This document shows positions 1 through 8,934 of a stretch of 64,000 bases of DNA, in pieces. The notes beneath the pieces were generated by a model. It worked only from the letters and a program-made list of their open reading frames with translations. It did not search any database and was not told the origin of the DNA. Made by a program: the position numbers and the translations under genes. This DNA is from Haloferula sp. BvORR071 (GTDB lineage: Bacteria; Verrucomicrobiota; Verrucomicrobiia; Verrucomicrobiales; Akkermansiaceae). The stretch is from assembly GCF_000739615.1 (NCBI RefSeq), contig NZ_BATP01000051.1, forward strand, positions 1-64,000, given 5' to 3'. How positions within the stretch are numbered: the stretch's first letter is position 1; each line of letters begins with the position of its first letter.

Positions 1-3000
1 CCCGCAAGATCACGGTGGATGTCAAAGGCGAGATCCTGGAGCTGAAGAACACGGTCAACACGATGGTGGACCAGCTCAACTCCTTCGCCTCGGAAGTGAC
101 CCGCGTGGCCCGCGAAGTGGGCACGGAAGGCAGCCTCGGCGGACAAGCGGATGTGAAGGGGGTGGCGGGCACTTGGAAGGACCTCACCGATTCGGTGAAC
201 TCGATGGCCGGTAACCTCACCAACCAGGTGCGCGGCATCGCGAAGGTCGTGACCGCGGTGGCGAAAGGCGACCTCAACCAGAAACTGATGGTGGAAGCCA
301 AGGGCGAGGTGGCCGAGCTCGCGGACACCATCAACAGCATGACCAGCACCCTTGCGACCTTCGCCGACCAGGTCTCGGGTGTTGCCCGCGAGGTGGGCAT
401 CGAAGGCCGTCTCGGCGGCCAGGCCCACGTGCCCGGTGCCTCTGGTACTTGGCTCGACCTGACCGACAACGTAAACCAGCTCGCGGCCAATCTGACCACC
501 CAGCTCCGCGCGATCGCCGACGTGGCGACTGCCGTGACCAAGGGCGACCTGACCCGGAGCATTCAGGTCTCTGCCCGCGGTGAGGTGGCCTTCGTGAAGG
601 ACAACATCAACGAGATGATCCGCAACCTCCGCGACACCACATCGCGGAACGAGGAGCAGGACTGGCTCAAGACCAACCTCGCGAAATTCACCCGCATGCT
701 GCAGGGCCAGAAGGACCTGCTCACCGTGGGCAAGCTAATCCTTTCCGAGCTCGCACCGGTGGTCTCCGCGCAGACCGGGATCTTCTACATCATGGACACG
801 GAGGCGGCGGAGCCGGAGCTGCGCCTGCTGGCCAGCTACGCCTTCACCGAGCGCAAGAACCTTAGCAACCGCTACCGCATGGGCGAGGGCCTGGTCGGCC
901 AGTCGGCGCTGGAAAAGCAGCCGATCCTGCTGACGAATGTGCCGGCGGATTACATCCAGATCAGCTCCGGCCTCGGCCAGGCCGCGCCGGTCAATATCAT
1001 GGTCCTGCCGATCCTCTTCGAAGGGAAGGTCCGGGCGGTGGTCGAGCTGGCATCCTTCCAGGGCTTCAGCCCCACGCACGAAACCTTCCTGGTGCAGCTC
1101 GCCGAGTCGATCGGCATCGTGCTCAACACCATCAAGGCGAACACCCTCACCGAGGATCTCCTCAAGCAATCGCAGTCGCTCGCAAGCGAACTCCAGAACC
1201 GCCAGGACGAGCTGGAGCAGACCAACAAGGAGCTCCAGGACAAGGCCGCCCAGCTCGCCGATCAGAACGAGGAAGTGGAACGCAAGAACTCCGAAGTGGA
1301 GCAGGCCCGCATGGCCCTGGAAGGCAAGGCCCAGCAGCTCGCGCTCACTTCCAAGTACAAATCGGAGTTCCTCGCGAACATGTCGCACGAGCTCCGTACG
1401 CCGCTCAACAGCCTGCTCATCCTCGCCGACCAGCTCGGCGCGAACTACGACGGCAACCTCACGCCGAAGCAGGTCGACTTTGCCAAGACCATCCTCGGTT
1501 CCGGCCGCGACCTGCTGCGCCTGATCAATGACATCCTCGACCTCTCGAAGATCGAGTCGGGCAACTTCACCATCTCGGTCGCAGAGCTCCGCCTCGACGA
1601 CCTCCTCGACAACCTCGACCGCACCTTCCGCCACGTCGCGAAGGAGAAGGGCCTGCAATTCGAGATCGAGACGGCTCCGGAGCTTCCCGACAGGATCCAC
1701 ACCGACGAGCAGCGCCTCGACCAGATCCTCAAGAACCTGGTCTCGAATGCGCTCAAGTTCACTGAGCGCGGCAGGGTCGCGATCAAGGTCTCGATCATCG
1801 AGCGCTCGAAGCTGCGCGGCTCGCTCCTGCCGCTGGATTCGCCGGAGTTGCTGGCCTTCACCGTCACGGATACCGGCATCGGCATCCCGGAGGAGAAGCA
1901 GATGGTCATCTTCGAGCCCTTCCTGCAGGCGGATGGCAGCACCAGCCGGCGCTACGGTGGCACCGGCCTCGGCCTCGCGATCAGCCGCGAGCTGGGGCGC
2001 TTGCTCGGTGGCGAGATCACCGTCGAGAGCGAGGAGGGCCGTGGCTCTTCCTTCACCTTCTTCCTGCCACTGCGCCCCGGCATGCCGGTCATCGATGTGC
2101 CCGCGGAGTCGCGCTCGGCACGGCTGCACGCGGCGGTTCTCCCCGCACCGGAAGGCGTCGAGGACGATCGCAACAGCGTCACGAGCGGTGACGCCGTGAT
2201 CCTGATCGTCGAGGACAGCCGTGAGTTCGCCACCCAGTTGTTAGAGCGAGCCCACGTCGCCGGCTTCAAGGGCGTCGTCGTCTCGCGCGGCTATGCGGCG
2301 CTCTCGCTGGTGCGTGACCTGCAACCCGCGGCGATCACCCTGGATGTGAGCCTACCGGATCTCGATGGCTGGAAGGTACTCAGCCGCCTGAAGTCGGACC
2401 TCACCACCCGCCACATCCCGGTCTTCGTGATCTCGGCCGATGCCGAGCCGGAGAATGCCCTGAAGCAGGGTGCCATGCGCTACCTCGGCAAGCCACTCGA
2501 ACAGCATGCGCTCGATCAGGTCTTCGACCGCGTGCGCCACCTGCGCGATGAACCCTCCGGCCGCCTGCTGGTGGTGGAGGACGACGAGACGCAGCGCAAC
2601 AGCCTCAAGGAACTGCTCGCCGACACGCCTTCGATCGACGCCGTTGGCACGGCGGAAGAGGCTCTCGATGCCTTGGGCTCCTCGACCTACGATTGCGTGG
2701 TCGTCGATCTCATGCTGCCGGGCGCTTCCGGCTTCGACCTGATCGAGGACATGCGTAACCGCCACCCGCAGCTCCCGGTGATCGTGTATACCGGCAAGAG
2801 CCTCTCGCAGGACGAAGAGGAGCAGCTCAACCGCCTGACCCAGACCATCATCGTCAAGGATGTGCGCAGTCCCGAGCGGCTCTACGATCAGGCCGCGCTC
2901 TGGCTGCACCGCAAGGTCGCCGACCTGCCACCGCATGGCCGCGACATCATCCAGCGCCTGAATGACCCGAATGCCATCCTCGCCGGCCGCCGTGTGCTGA

Positions 3001-3353
3001 TCGTGGATGACGACGTGCGGAACATCTTCGCCATGACCAGCCTGCTGGAGCGCCACTACATGGACGTGGTCTCCGCCGAGCAGGGCGCGCTCGCGCTCGA
3101 AATGCTGCGCAAGGGCAGCGAATTCGACGTGGTGCTGATGGACATCATGATGCCGGAGATGGACGGCTACGAGGTCATGAGCGCCATCCGCTCGATGTAT
3201 GGCTTCAAGGACCTGCCGATCATCGCCCTGACGGCCAAGGCGATGAAGGGCGATCGCGAAAAGTGCATCGACGCGGGAGCCTCCGACTACATTTCCAAGC
3301 CGGTCGACACCGACCGCCTGCTCACCCTGCTGCGGACCTGGCTATATCGATAA
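1..3353 (+). CDS. Multi-HAMP hybrid sensor histidine kinase with three receiver domains (5'-partial)
   Basis: Phosphorelay kinase whose reading frame is open to the left edge, so the true start lies upstream; GTG at 15 is only the first internal candidate. Residue numbers count from that GTG. About 1-215 are repeated HAMP units with the GDL and GEV/EL signatures typical of Nik1-type (group III) kinases. A GAF-like domain follows at about 230-385, a coiled coil at 390-440, HisKA with phospho-acceptor His458 ([10 protein letters not shown]), HATPase_c with G-box GTGLGLAI near 650, then three receiver domains near 730-845, 855-965 and 990-1110 (acidic pairs ED, EDD, DDD; DVSLPD, DLMLPG, DIMMPE). 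No transmembrane segment is visible in the part present, so it is probably cytosolic. The stop abuts the start of the next kinase, indicating one operon. HAMP-stack kinases often sense osmotic or cell-wall stress; the signal here is unknown. Confidence 0.93.
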   Translation, partial: RKITVDVKGEILELKNTVNTMVDQLNSFASEVTRVAREVGTEGSLGGQADVKGVAGTWKDLTDSVNSMAGNLTNQVRGIAKVVTAVAKGDLNQKLMVEAKGEVAELADTINSMTSTLATFADQVSGVAREVGIEGRLGGQAHVPGASGTWLDLTDNVNQLAANLTTQLRAIADVATAVTKGDLTRSIQVSARGEVAFVKDNINEMIRNLRDTTSRNEEQDWLKTNLAKFTRMLQGQKDLLTVGKLILSELAPVVSAQTGIFYIMDTEAAEPELRLLASYAFTERKNLSNRYRMGEGLVGQSALEKQPILLTNVPADYIQISSGLGQAAPVNIMVLPILFEGKVRAVVELASFQGFSPTHETFLVQLAESIGIVLNTIKANTLTEDLLKQSQSLASELQNRQDELEQTNKELQDKAAQLADQNEEVERKNSEVEQARMALEGKAQQLALTSKYKSEFLANMSHELRTPLNSLLILADQLGANYDGNLTPKQVDFAKTILGSGRDLLRLINDILDLSKIESGNFTISVAELRLDDLLDNLDRTFRHVAKEKGLQFEIETAPELPDRIHTDEQRLDQILKNLVSNALKFTERGRVAIKVSIIERSKLRGSLLPLDSPELLAFTVTDTGIGIPEEKQMVIFEPFLQADGSTSRRYGGTGLGLAISRELGRLLGGEITVESEEGRGSSFTFFLPLRPGMPVIDVPAESRSARLHAAVLPAPEGVEDDRNSVTSGDAVILIVEDSREFATQLLERAHVAGFKGVVVSRGYAALSLVRDLQPAAITLDVSLPDLDGWKVLSRLKSDLTTRHIPVFVISADAEPENALKQGAMRYLGKPLEQHALDQVFDRVRHLRDEPSGRLLVVEDDETQRNSLKELLADTPSIDAVGTAEEALDALGSSTYDCVVVDLMLPGASGFDLIEDMRNRHPQLPVIVYTGKSLSQDEEEQLNRLTQTIIVKDVRSPERLYDQAALWLHRKVADLPPHGRDIIQRLNDPNAILAGRRVLIVDDDVRNIFAMTSLLERHYMDVVSAEQGALALEMLRKGSEFDVVLMDIMMPEMDGYEVMSAIRSMYGFKDLPIIALTAKAMKGDREKCIDAGASDYISKPVDTDRLLTLLRTWLYR

Positions 3354-5525
3354 ATGATGGGCTTTCCCCACATCTCCCAACGCGTTGGCCTCTTCCAAGA
3401 GGTGGCGAGCATCCTCATCGTGGATGATCGCCCGGACAAACTGTTGGCGCTGGAGACGGCGCTGGAGGGTCTTCAACAGCATATCGAGACCGCCCGCTCG
3501 GGAGAGGAGGCCCTGCGCAAGCTGCTGCTCCAGGACTTCGCGGTGATCCTGCTGGATGTCAACATGCCGGGGCTCGATGGCTTCGAGACCGCGGCTCTGA
3601 TCCGCCAGCGGCCGCGCTCGGAGTCCACGCCGATCATTTTCATCAGCGCGGTCAATGACACCGACAACCACGTGACTCGGGGCTACTCGCTCGGCGCGGT
3701 GGACTACATCCTCACCCCGGTGATCCCGGAGATCCTGCGCGCGAAGGTCGCCGCCTTCGTCGATCTCTTCCGCAAGACCGAGCAGGTCAAACGCCAGGCC
3801 GAAGAGCACGCCCAGCTTCTCCACGCCCAGGCCGCGCGCGCCCAGGCGGAGGCAGCGAAGGAGCGCATGGCCTTCCTCGCCGATGCCAGCAGCCTGCTGG
3901 TGGCATCGCTCGAGTATGAGCAGACCTTCGTCAATCTTGCCAAGCTGGTGGTGCCGCGCCTTGCCGAGTTCTGTCTGATCGACCGCATGAATGAGGCCGG
4001 AGGCATCGAGCAAGTCGCCGTGGCTCACAGCGATCCGGAGCAGGAAGACCAATTGCGCAAGATCCGCTACCCGGGGCCGGACGAAACCTCGCACGGAGCC
4101 TTCCGTGTCTATCAGACCGGCAAGCCTTTCGTTAGCAATCGCGTCGATGAAAAGGTCCTCGCCGATCTGGTGCCGGAGCGCGACCGCGAATTCATGGCCT
4201 CGCTTGGGATCACCAGCTTCGCCGCGGTGCCGCTGCATGCGCGTGGTCGCATCATCGGTTCGATCACGATGGTCCACACCGAGCCGGGCGCGATCTTCAA
4301 TCAGGACACGCTCTGGCTTGCTGGCGAACTCGCGCATCGCACCGCGCTGGCACTCGACAATGTCGAACTCTACCGCAGGGCGAACGAAGCCCGCCAGGAG
4401 GCCGAGGCGGCGAGCCTGGCCAAGGACCACTTCATGGCGATGCTCAGCCACGAACTCCGTACCCCCCTGACCCCCGTGATCACCCACCTCGTGCGCCTCG
4501 CGGCCGAACCCGCCTTGCCGGAAAGCCTCCGGCATCCCCTTGATGTCATCCGCCGCAATGTCGAATTGGAAGCCCGCTTGATCGATGACTTGCTCGACCT
4601 GACCCGCGTCGGCACCGGCAAGGTCCATCTCGATCCTGAAGTCGTGGACGTCCACAAGCTGCTGTGCAATGCGGTGGAAATCTGCCGCAGTGACTTCGAA
4701 GCGAAGCATCTCGAGCTGAAACTTGATCTCTCGGCCAAGGATCACTTCGTGAATGCGGACCCCGCGCGCCTCCAGCAAGTCTTCTGGAATATTATCAAGA
4801 ACGCGGTGAAGTTCACCGAGGCCGGCTCGCTGGAAGTCTCTTCCTCGGACGGCAAGGATGGCGGGATCCTCATCGCCATCCGCGATACCGGCGTGGGGAT
4901 CGATCCCACCTTGCTGTCGCGGGCCTTCCAGCCCTTCGAGCAAGCGCAGCACGGGAAGGGTGGGGGACTTGGTCTCGGCCTGGCGATCTCGAAGACCCTC
5001 GTGGACCTGCACGGCGGGGAGATTTCCCTGCACAGCGATGGCCACGGCCTCGGCACCACGGTCAAGGTCGGGCTACCCACCGTCGCCGAACCGGTGGCGG
5101 TGGCATCTTCGGAAAAGCCGGCCGCCCGCGGCAGCGAGCGCCAGCTCCGCATCTTGCTGTTGGAAGATCACGTCGATACCAACGAATCGCTTACCCTGCT
5201 GCTGGAGATGCAGGGCCATCAGGTCACCCAGTCCTTCAACGTGGCGACAGCCTTGGAATTCGCCACCACGCGCGACTTCGATCTTCTCCTCAGCGACCTC
5301 GGCCTGCCCGATGGCAGCCCCGGCGAGGTGATGAAAGCCGTCGCCCTCCGCAATGGCACCATGGGTGTCGCCCTCAGCGGCTTCGGCATGGACAAGGATG
5401 TCGAACGCACCCGCGGCTACGGCTTCCGCCATCACCTCGTGAAGCCAGTGGATGTGGGACGCTTGGAAGAGATCCTCCACGAGGTCAGCGTCGTTCCGAA
5501 GAAGGAGCTGGCTGAGGTGAAGTGA
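3354..5525 (+). CDS. REC-GAF-HisKA-HATPase-REC hybrid histidine kinase
   Basis: The ATG directly follows the stop codon of the upstream kinase, so the two are probably translated together. Domain order: N-terminal receiver (about 18-135, phospho-acceptor Asp68 in LLDVNMPG; the usual TKP lysine position reads LTP), coiled coil 135-175, GAF 180-345, HisKA with His366 ([12 protein letters not shown]), HATPase_c with GLGLGLAI near 540, and a C-terminal receiver (about 595-715, Asp648 in SDLGLPDG). There is no signal peptide or membrane helix. The N-terminal receiver suggests that it is itself controlled by an upstream kinase, plausibly the adjacent one. The architecture is common in environmental bacteria; the output is unknown. 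The final receiver has no attached effector domain, so the phosphate must go to another protein. Confidence 0.93.
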   Translation: MMGFPHISQRVGLFQEVASILIVDDRPDKLLALETALEGLQQHIETARSGEEALRKLLLQDFAVILLDVNMPGLDGFETAALIRQRPRSESTPIIFISAVNDTDNHVTRGYSLGAVDYILTPVIPEILRAKVAAFVDLFRKTEQVKRQAEEHAQLLHAQAARAQAEAAKERMAFLADASSLLVASLEYEQTFVNLAKLVVPRLAEFCLIDRMNEAGGIEQVAVAHSDPEQEDQLRKIRYPGPDETSHGAFRVYQTGKPFVSNRVDEKVLADLVPERDREFMASLGITSFAAVPLHARGRIIGSITMVHTEPGAIFNQDTLWLAGELAHRTALALDNVELYRRANEARQEAEAASLAKDHFMAMLSHELRTPLTPVITHLVRLAAEPALPESLRHPLDVIRRNVELEARLIDDLLDLTRVGTGKVHLDPEVVDVHKLLCNAVEICRSDFEAKHLELKLDLSAKDHFVNADPARLQQVFWNIIKNAVKFTEAGSLEVSSSDGKDGGILIAIRDTGVGIDPTLLSRAFQPFEQAQHGKGGGLGLGLAISKTLVDLHGGEISLHSDGHGLGTTVKVGLPTVAEPVAVASSEKPAARGSERQLRILLLEDHVDTNESLTLLLEMQGHQVTQSFNVATALEFATTRDFDLLLSDLGLPDGSPGEVMKAVALRNGTMGVALSGFGMDKDVERTRGYGFRHHLVKPVDVGRLEEILHEVSVVPKKELAEVK

Positions 5526-5700
5526 GGGAGGCTGGTGTGGTCTCTTCTCCAGCGGGGGAGCACGGCAAGAGTGCATGAAGAGCTACTGCCGGTGTCGGGC
5601 GACCGACTTGCCAGGATGAAGCCAGCATCGGGCCTTGGCACGCGAATGGGTTTCGCGAAGGATCGCGTACATGAGCAGCCAGGCAAGGAGGCGGACGCTT

Positions 5701-6108
5701 ATGTCCATGAAGAACGTTCTGCTACTACTTCCGGGCATTTTGGCAGTTGGCTGCGCGGGGCCGTGCTATACCCCTTCTCGGGCCGTCATGGTCCTCACCG
5801 CCCCGGTCGTCCTTCCCATGATCGCCCTCGATCCCCGCAGCTACCATGGAAAGGACGGGTATTCCATGCGCAATGCCATCCCTTACCTCGGAGACCAGAA
5901 GTTGAAAGCGATCGACCGCTTCGAGCGGGACTACATGGTTACGAAATTTTCGCTGCCTCCCGACTTCAACTTTAGCCGCGAGCGCGTCGGCATGTACGAC
6001 AAGGTGACCTTCTCTCAGGCGAACGGACGGAGGCGTGTGCTCTATTTCGATACCTTTCCCAACGAAGTTGCAGCCAGCGGCGTGAAGCCGGCCAAAGAGG
6101 GCACCTGA
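5701..6108 (+). CDS. Small predicted lipoprotein of unknown function
   Basis: 135 aa. Start chosen at ATG 5701 because an AAGGAGG ribosome-binding site lies nine bases upstream (5685-5691) and because translation then begins with a short hydrophobic signal peptide ending in the lipobox-like LAVGC. The mature part starts with AGPCYTPSRA, has a second hydrophobic stretch (MVLTAPVVLPMIAL) and a charged C-terminal half (FERDYMVTKFSLPPDFNF). I do not recognise a family. It stands alone on the plus strand after the kinase operon and is convergent with the minus-strand lipoprotein genes that follow. Confidence 0.7.
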   Translation: MSMKNVLLLLPGILAVGCAGPCYTPSRAVMVLTAPVVLPMIALDPRSYHGKDGYSMRNAIPYLGDQKLKAIDRFERDYMVTKFSLPPDFNFSRERVGMYDKVTFSQANGRRRVLYFDTFPNEVAASGVKPAKEGT

Positions 6109-6144
6109 AGCGTTACCGAGGAAGCTGCCCTTGCGCATTCCTCC

Positions 6145-6468
6145 TCAATCCCACTTCAACTCCACCTCGGGCTTCGGACTCGGCTTTGCCGTCGGGACGC
6201 CCAATTGCTTGGAGATCGAGTCGTAGTAGTGGTTCGTTCCCCGCTCCCTGGCCTGCTCGCGCATGTCCTGCACCTGATTGTGCTTCTCGATCGCCACCGC
6301 CAGCGCCATCTGATGCGCATGCTCCGGCGTTGCCCCTTCCGCGATCGCGTTGCGGTAGTTCAAATCATAGGAATGATTGAAGGGGTTCTTGATGTCGTGC
6401 TTCGTCAAGATACTCGCGCAGGAGGAAAACAAGCACGACACGACAAGAGCGGAGGCAAACGCTTTCAT
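6145..6468 (-). CDS. Small lipoprotein, paralogue of the 6555-6761 product
   Basis: 107 aa from ATG at 6468. A longer frame begins with TTG at 6480 (adding four residues), which is less likely. N-terminal lipoprotein signal peptide MKAFASALVVSCLFSSC with lipobox FSSC. The mature part contains YRNAIAEGATPEHAHQMALA, closely resembling YRNSLAEGDNEETAHRKAL in the neighbouring small lipoprotein, so the two are diverged copies. Rich in charged residues, ending in KPEVELKWD. Family not recognised; probably anchored in the outer or inner membrane. Confidence 0.65.
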   Translation of the reverse strand: MKAFASALVVSCLFSSCASILTKHDIKNPFNHSYDLNYRNAIAEGATPEHAHQMALAVAIEKHNQVQDMREQARERGTNHYYDSISKQLGVPTAKPSPKPEVELKWD

Positions 6469-6554
6469 GAGAGGATTCAAGGAAGGCAGCTAGGGACTTA
6501 TCATCATAACCCACAGCTCACGCATGAGTCGCGCGGCTCTCGGGAAAAAGTCGT

Positions 6555-6761
6555 TCAAGGTCCCTTGTAATACTGCGCCGAGGCCCACAACGCCTTGCGG
6601 TGCGCCGTCTCCTCATTGTCCCCCTCGGCAAGCGAGTTCCGATAAGTCATCTCGTAGACCCGTTCATGGGACTTCCCGTTGATCTCATTCCGCATCAGCG
6701 AAACGAAGGTCGTGCACGAACAAAGCGAAGCGGCGAGCGAACACAGGAGGAGGCTTCTCAT
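6555..6761 (-). CDS. Very small lipoprotein, paralogue of the 6145-6468 product
   Basis: 68 aa from ATG at 6761. The leader MRSLLLCSLAASLCSC ends in a lipobox (LCSC), predicting a lipid-anchored mature peptide of about 52 aa. The mature part has the YRNSLAEG....AH.KAL motif shared with the adjacent lipoprotein. It is too short to place in a family. Same strand as its paralogue, with an 86-base gap, so possibly co-transcribed. Confidence 0.6.
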   Translation of the reverse strand: MRSLLLCSLAASLCSCTTFVSLMRNEINGKSHERVYEMTYRNSLAEGDNEETAHRKALWASAQYYKGP

Positions 6762-6890
6762 GGGGAGCTGGGATCTCCCGGTAAACCGCACATCATCCCA
6801 AAGGTCGCGCTACAACACGATCTCACCCCGAATCACAAGAGCGGGGCTGCGCCTCCTCTCCTCCAAACCCTCTGATGGGTGACCGGAGGA

Positions 6891-7442
6891 TCAGTGACTC
6901 ACTCCCAGCGGTCCCCGGCAAACATGCACAAAGGCCGGCGGGAAATTCAGTGGCACCAAGGTGGTCCGCACGCTGCGGAAACGCTTCTTCAAATCCCCGA
7001 CCAGCCGCAGCGAATACATGAAGGTCACAAAGACCCCATCCGGAGCCAAGGCCCCTGCCGCTTCATCCAGAATCCCGTTCCGCAAGCTCGGCGGGAAATT
7101 CGAAAACGGCAGCCCGGAGATGATCCCATCCAGCGGCGGGATTCCTCGTTGCGCCAGGATCTCGCGCAGATGCAGCGCATCCGGGTGAAAGCTCAGCTCG
7201 GGGAACTGCGCGTGCAGCCGCTGCCGCATCGCGTCGTCCTTCTCGAAGATCAGCACCTCCGCGTCCGGCCGGTACATCTCATCGATCCGGCGGGTGAAAA
7301 CCCCGGTGCCCGCACCCAGCTCGGCCACATGGCGCGCCCGCGGCCAGTCCACCGGCTTGACCATTTCCCGCGTCAGATACTCGGAGCTGGGCAGCACGCT
7401 GCCGGTCTTGAGCGGTGCGCGCAGGAACTTGCGGAAAAACAT
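6891..7442 (-). CDS. Class I SAM-dependent methyltransferase (phospholipid N-methyltransferase-like)
   Basis: 183 aa. Start chosen at ATG 7442, which has GAGGAG seven bases upstream and gives MFFRKFLRAPLKTGSVLPSS, the usual beginning of small PmtA-like methyltransferases; the frame upstream has no similar support. Motif I for S-adenosylmethionine is VAELGAGTGVFTRRI; motif II acidic position is in VLIFEKDD; motif IV region is GIISGLPFSNFP, which in this family contacts the methyl acceptor. Predicted to be a peripheral membrane enzyme that could methylate phosphatidylethanolamine, but rRNA-methyltransferase-like relatives have similar folds, so the substrate is inferred only. Confidence 0.8.
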   Translation of the reverse strand: MFFRKFLRAPLKTGSVLPSSEYLTREMVKPVDWPRARHVAELGAGTGVFTRRIDEMYRPDAEVLIFEKDDAMRQRLHAQFPELSFHPDALHLREILAQRGIPPLDGIISGLPFSNFPPSLRNGILDEAAGALAPDGVFVTFMYSLRLVGDLKKRFRSVRTTLVPLNFPPAFVHVCRGPLGVSH

Positions 7443-7684
7443 CACATGCTCCTCAAAGGCCTCCCCGGAGTCTACGCGGATCCTGGATGCCCGGCCCGGG
7501 TGTTTCAGGACGGGGTGGGCATGGGTCTCGCGGCTCGGATGCTGGCGCTGCATGCGAATGGGAAAAATATGCGGAGGCGGACGGAAATCGGAAAGTGCGG
7601 ACTGTGGCGGCGAGGGCCGGATCGGTCAACCCCATCCCCCCAATCGTGGGGGTTTGGCCATTCATCTTGACCCTCAGGCTCCGA

Positions 7685-8833
7685 ATGGCGACGAAATCGT
7701 TTCCTATGAGCAAGTTCCGGTTTTTCGGCCCCTCCGCCCGTGCCGCCGCCGCCCTCGCCGGGCTGGCGCTCGCCGCCCCCGCTTTTTCCCAAACCGCCGC
7801 GCCTGCGGCCCCCGCATCCGCGATCAAGCCGGGCGCAATCTGGCCGGACACCGAGGGCAAGCCGGTGAACGCCCACGGCGGCGGCGTCCTGTTCCACGAG
7901 GGTACCTACTACTGGTATGGCGAGATCAAGCAGGGGAAGACCTACCTGCCCGACTGCAACAAGTCCTGGGGCGGCACCCGGGTGGATGTCACCGGGGTCT
8001 CCTGCTATTCCTCCAAGGATCTCCTCACCTGGAAAAACGAGGGCAACGCCCTCCCGGCGGTGAGCGATCCGGACAGCGACCTGCACACCCAGAAGGTGCT
8101 GGAGCGCCCGAAGGTGATCTACAATGCGAAGACCAAGAAGTTCGTGATGTGGTTCCACGCCGATAGCATGAACTACGCCGCCGCCCGCTGCGGGGTGGCC
8201 GTGTCCGATAACCCCGCCGGGCCCTTCAAGTACCTCCGCAGCTTCCGCCCGGATGCGGGAGCCTGGCCACTCAATGCCACCGAGGAGGAGAAGGCCAATC
8301 CGAAGCTCCCCTTCGTGCGCGACCATGAGGTCGGGCAGATGGCCCGCGATATGACCGTCTTCGCCGATGACGATGGCAAGGCCTACCTCTTCACCGCCTC
8401 CGAGGAGAATGCAACCATGCACGTCTCGGAGCTGACGGATGACTACCTCGGCACCACCGGCAAGTGGACCCTGATCTTCCCCGGCCGCGAGATGGAAGCG
8501 CCCGCCGTCTTCAAGCACGAGGGCAAGTACTACATCATCGCCTCCGGCTGCACCGCCTGGGCGCCGAATGCCGCGCGCTCCGCTGTCGCCGACAATATCT
8601 TCGGCCCTTGGAAGGAACTCGGCAACCCCGCCCGCGGCGCCAAGGCCGACATCACCTTCCAATCGCAGGGCACCTACGTCCAGCCGGTCGCGGGCAAGCC
8701 CGGCAAGTTCATCTTCATGGCCGACCGCTGGCTCAAGGATGATCTCCCCGATTCCCGTTACATCTGGCTCCCCATCACCTTCGAGGAAGGCAAGCCAGTC
8801 CTTCACTGGGCGGATGAGTGGAAGGTGGATTGA
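7685..8833 (+). CDS. Secreted glycoside hydrolase family 43-like enzyme (galactanase-type)
   Basis: About 382 aa from ATG 7685; ATG 7706 (MSKFRFFG) is an alternative. N-terminal signal peptide with an Ala-rich core ending AAPAFSQ. The catalytic part has the five-blade propeller hallmarks of GH43: NAHGGGVLFHEGTYYWYGE near the start, ARDMTVFADDDGKAYL in the middle and REMEAPAVFKHEGKYY, where the first EAP glutamate is the likely general acid. The first motif with HGGG and YYWYGE matches what I recall of the exo-beta-1,3-galactanase subfamily (GH43_24), so arabinogalactan side-chain cleavage is a reasonable guess. No carbohydrate-binding module is attached. Convergent with the next gene, sharing a bidirectional terminator. 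Confidence 0.85.
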   Translation: MATKSFPMSKFRFFGPSARAAAALAGLALAAPAFSQTAAPAAPASAIKPGAIWPDTEGKPVNAHGGGVLFHEGTYYWYGEIKQGKTYLPDCNKSWGGTRVDVTGVSCYSSKDLLTWKNEGNALPAVSDPDSDLHTQKVLERPKVIYNAKTKKFVMWFHADSMNYAAARCGVAVSDNPAGPFKYLRSFRPDAGAWPLNATEEEKANPKLPFVRDHEVGQMARDMTVFADDDGKAYLFTASEENATMHVSELTDDYLGTTGKWTLIFPGREMEAPAVFKHEGKYYIIASGCTAWAPNAARSAVADNIFGPWKELGNPARGAKADITFQSQGTYVQPVAGKPGKFIFMADRWLKDDLPDSRYIWLPITFEEGKPVLHWADEWKVD

Positions 8834-8858
8834 AGCCGCGCTACGTCCAAAAACGAAT

Positions 8859-8900
8859 GCCGGGGATCGCATACGATCCCCGGCGACCCGTTTATTTTGG
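8859..8900. terminator. Bidirectional Rho-independent terminator between convergent genes
   Basis: Perfect 11-bp stem (GCCGGGGATCG against CGATCCCCGGC) with a four-base loop, followed on the plus strand by a T-rich tract (TTTATTTT) and on the minus strand by TTTTT. It lies between the plus-strand GH43 gene (end 8833) and the minus-strand TSP3 gene (end 8935), as expected for a shared terminator. Confidence 0.85.
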
Positions 8901-8934
8901 TTTCTCGTAACCCAGGAAAGGTTCTCTCAGTCGA

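Noticed and set aside
735..2129. Long minus-strand open frame opposite the first hybrid kinase
   Set aside because: Composition (Arg, Leu, Glu-rich, no domains) fits a shadow of the real GC-rich gene on the other strand; the kinase domains on the plus strand are unmistakable.
3342..5045. 567-codon minus-strand frame opposite the second kinase
   Set aside because: Shadow frame with no motif; it disagrees with clear receiver, HisKA and HATPase motifs on the plus strand.
5535..5975. Plus-strand frame overlapping the lipoprotein gene start
   Set aside because: The lipoprotein frame has a strong ribosome-binding site and a signal peptide; this frame has neither.
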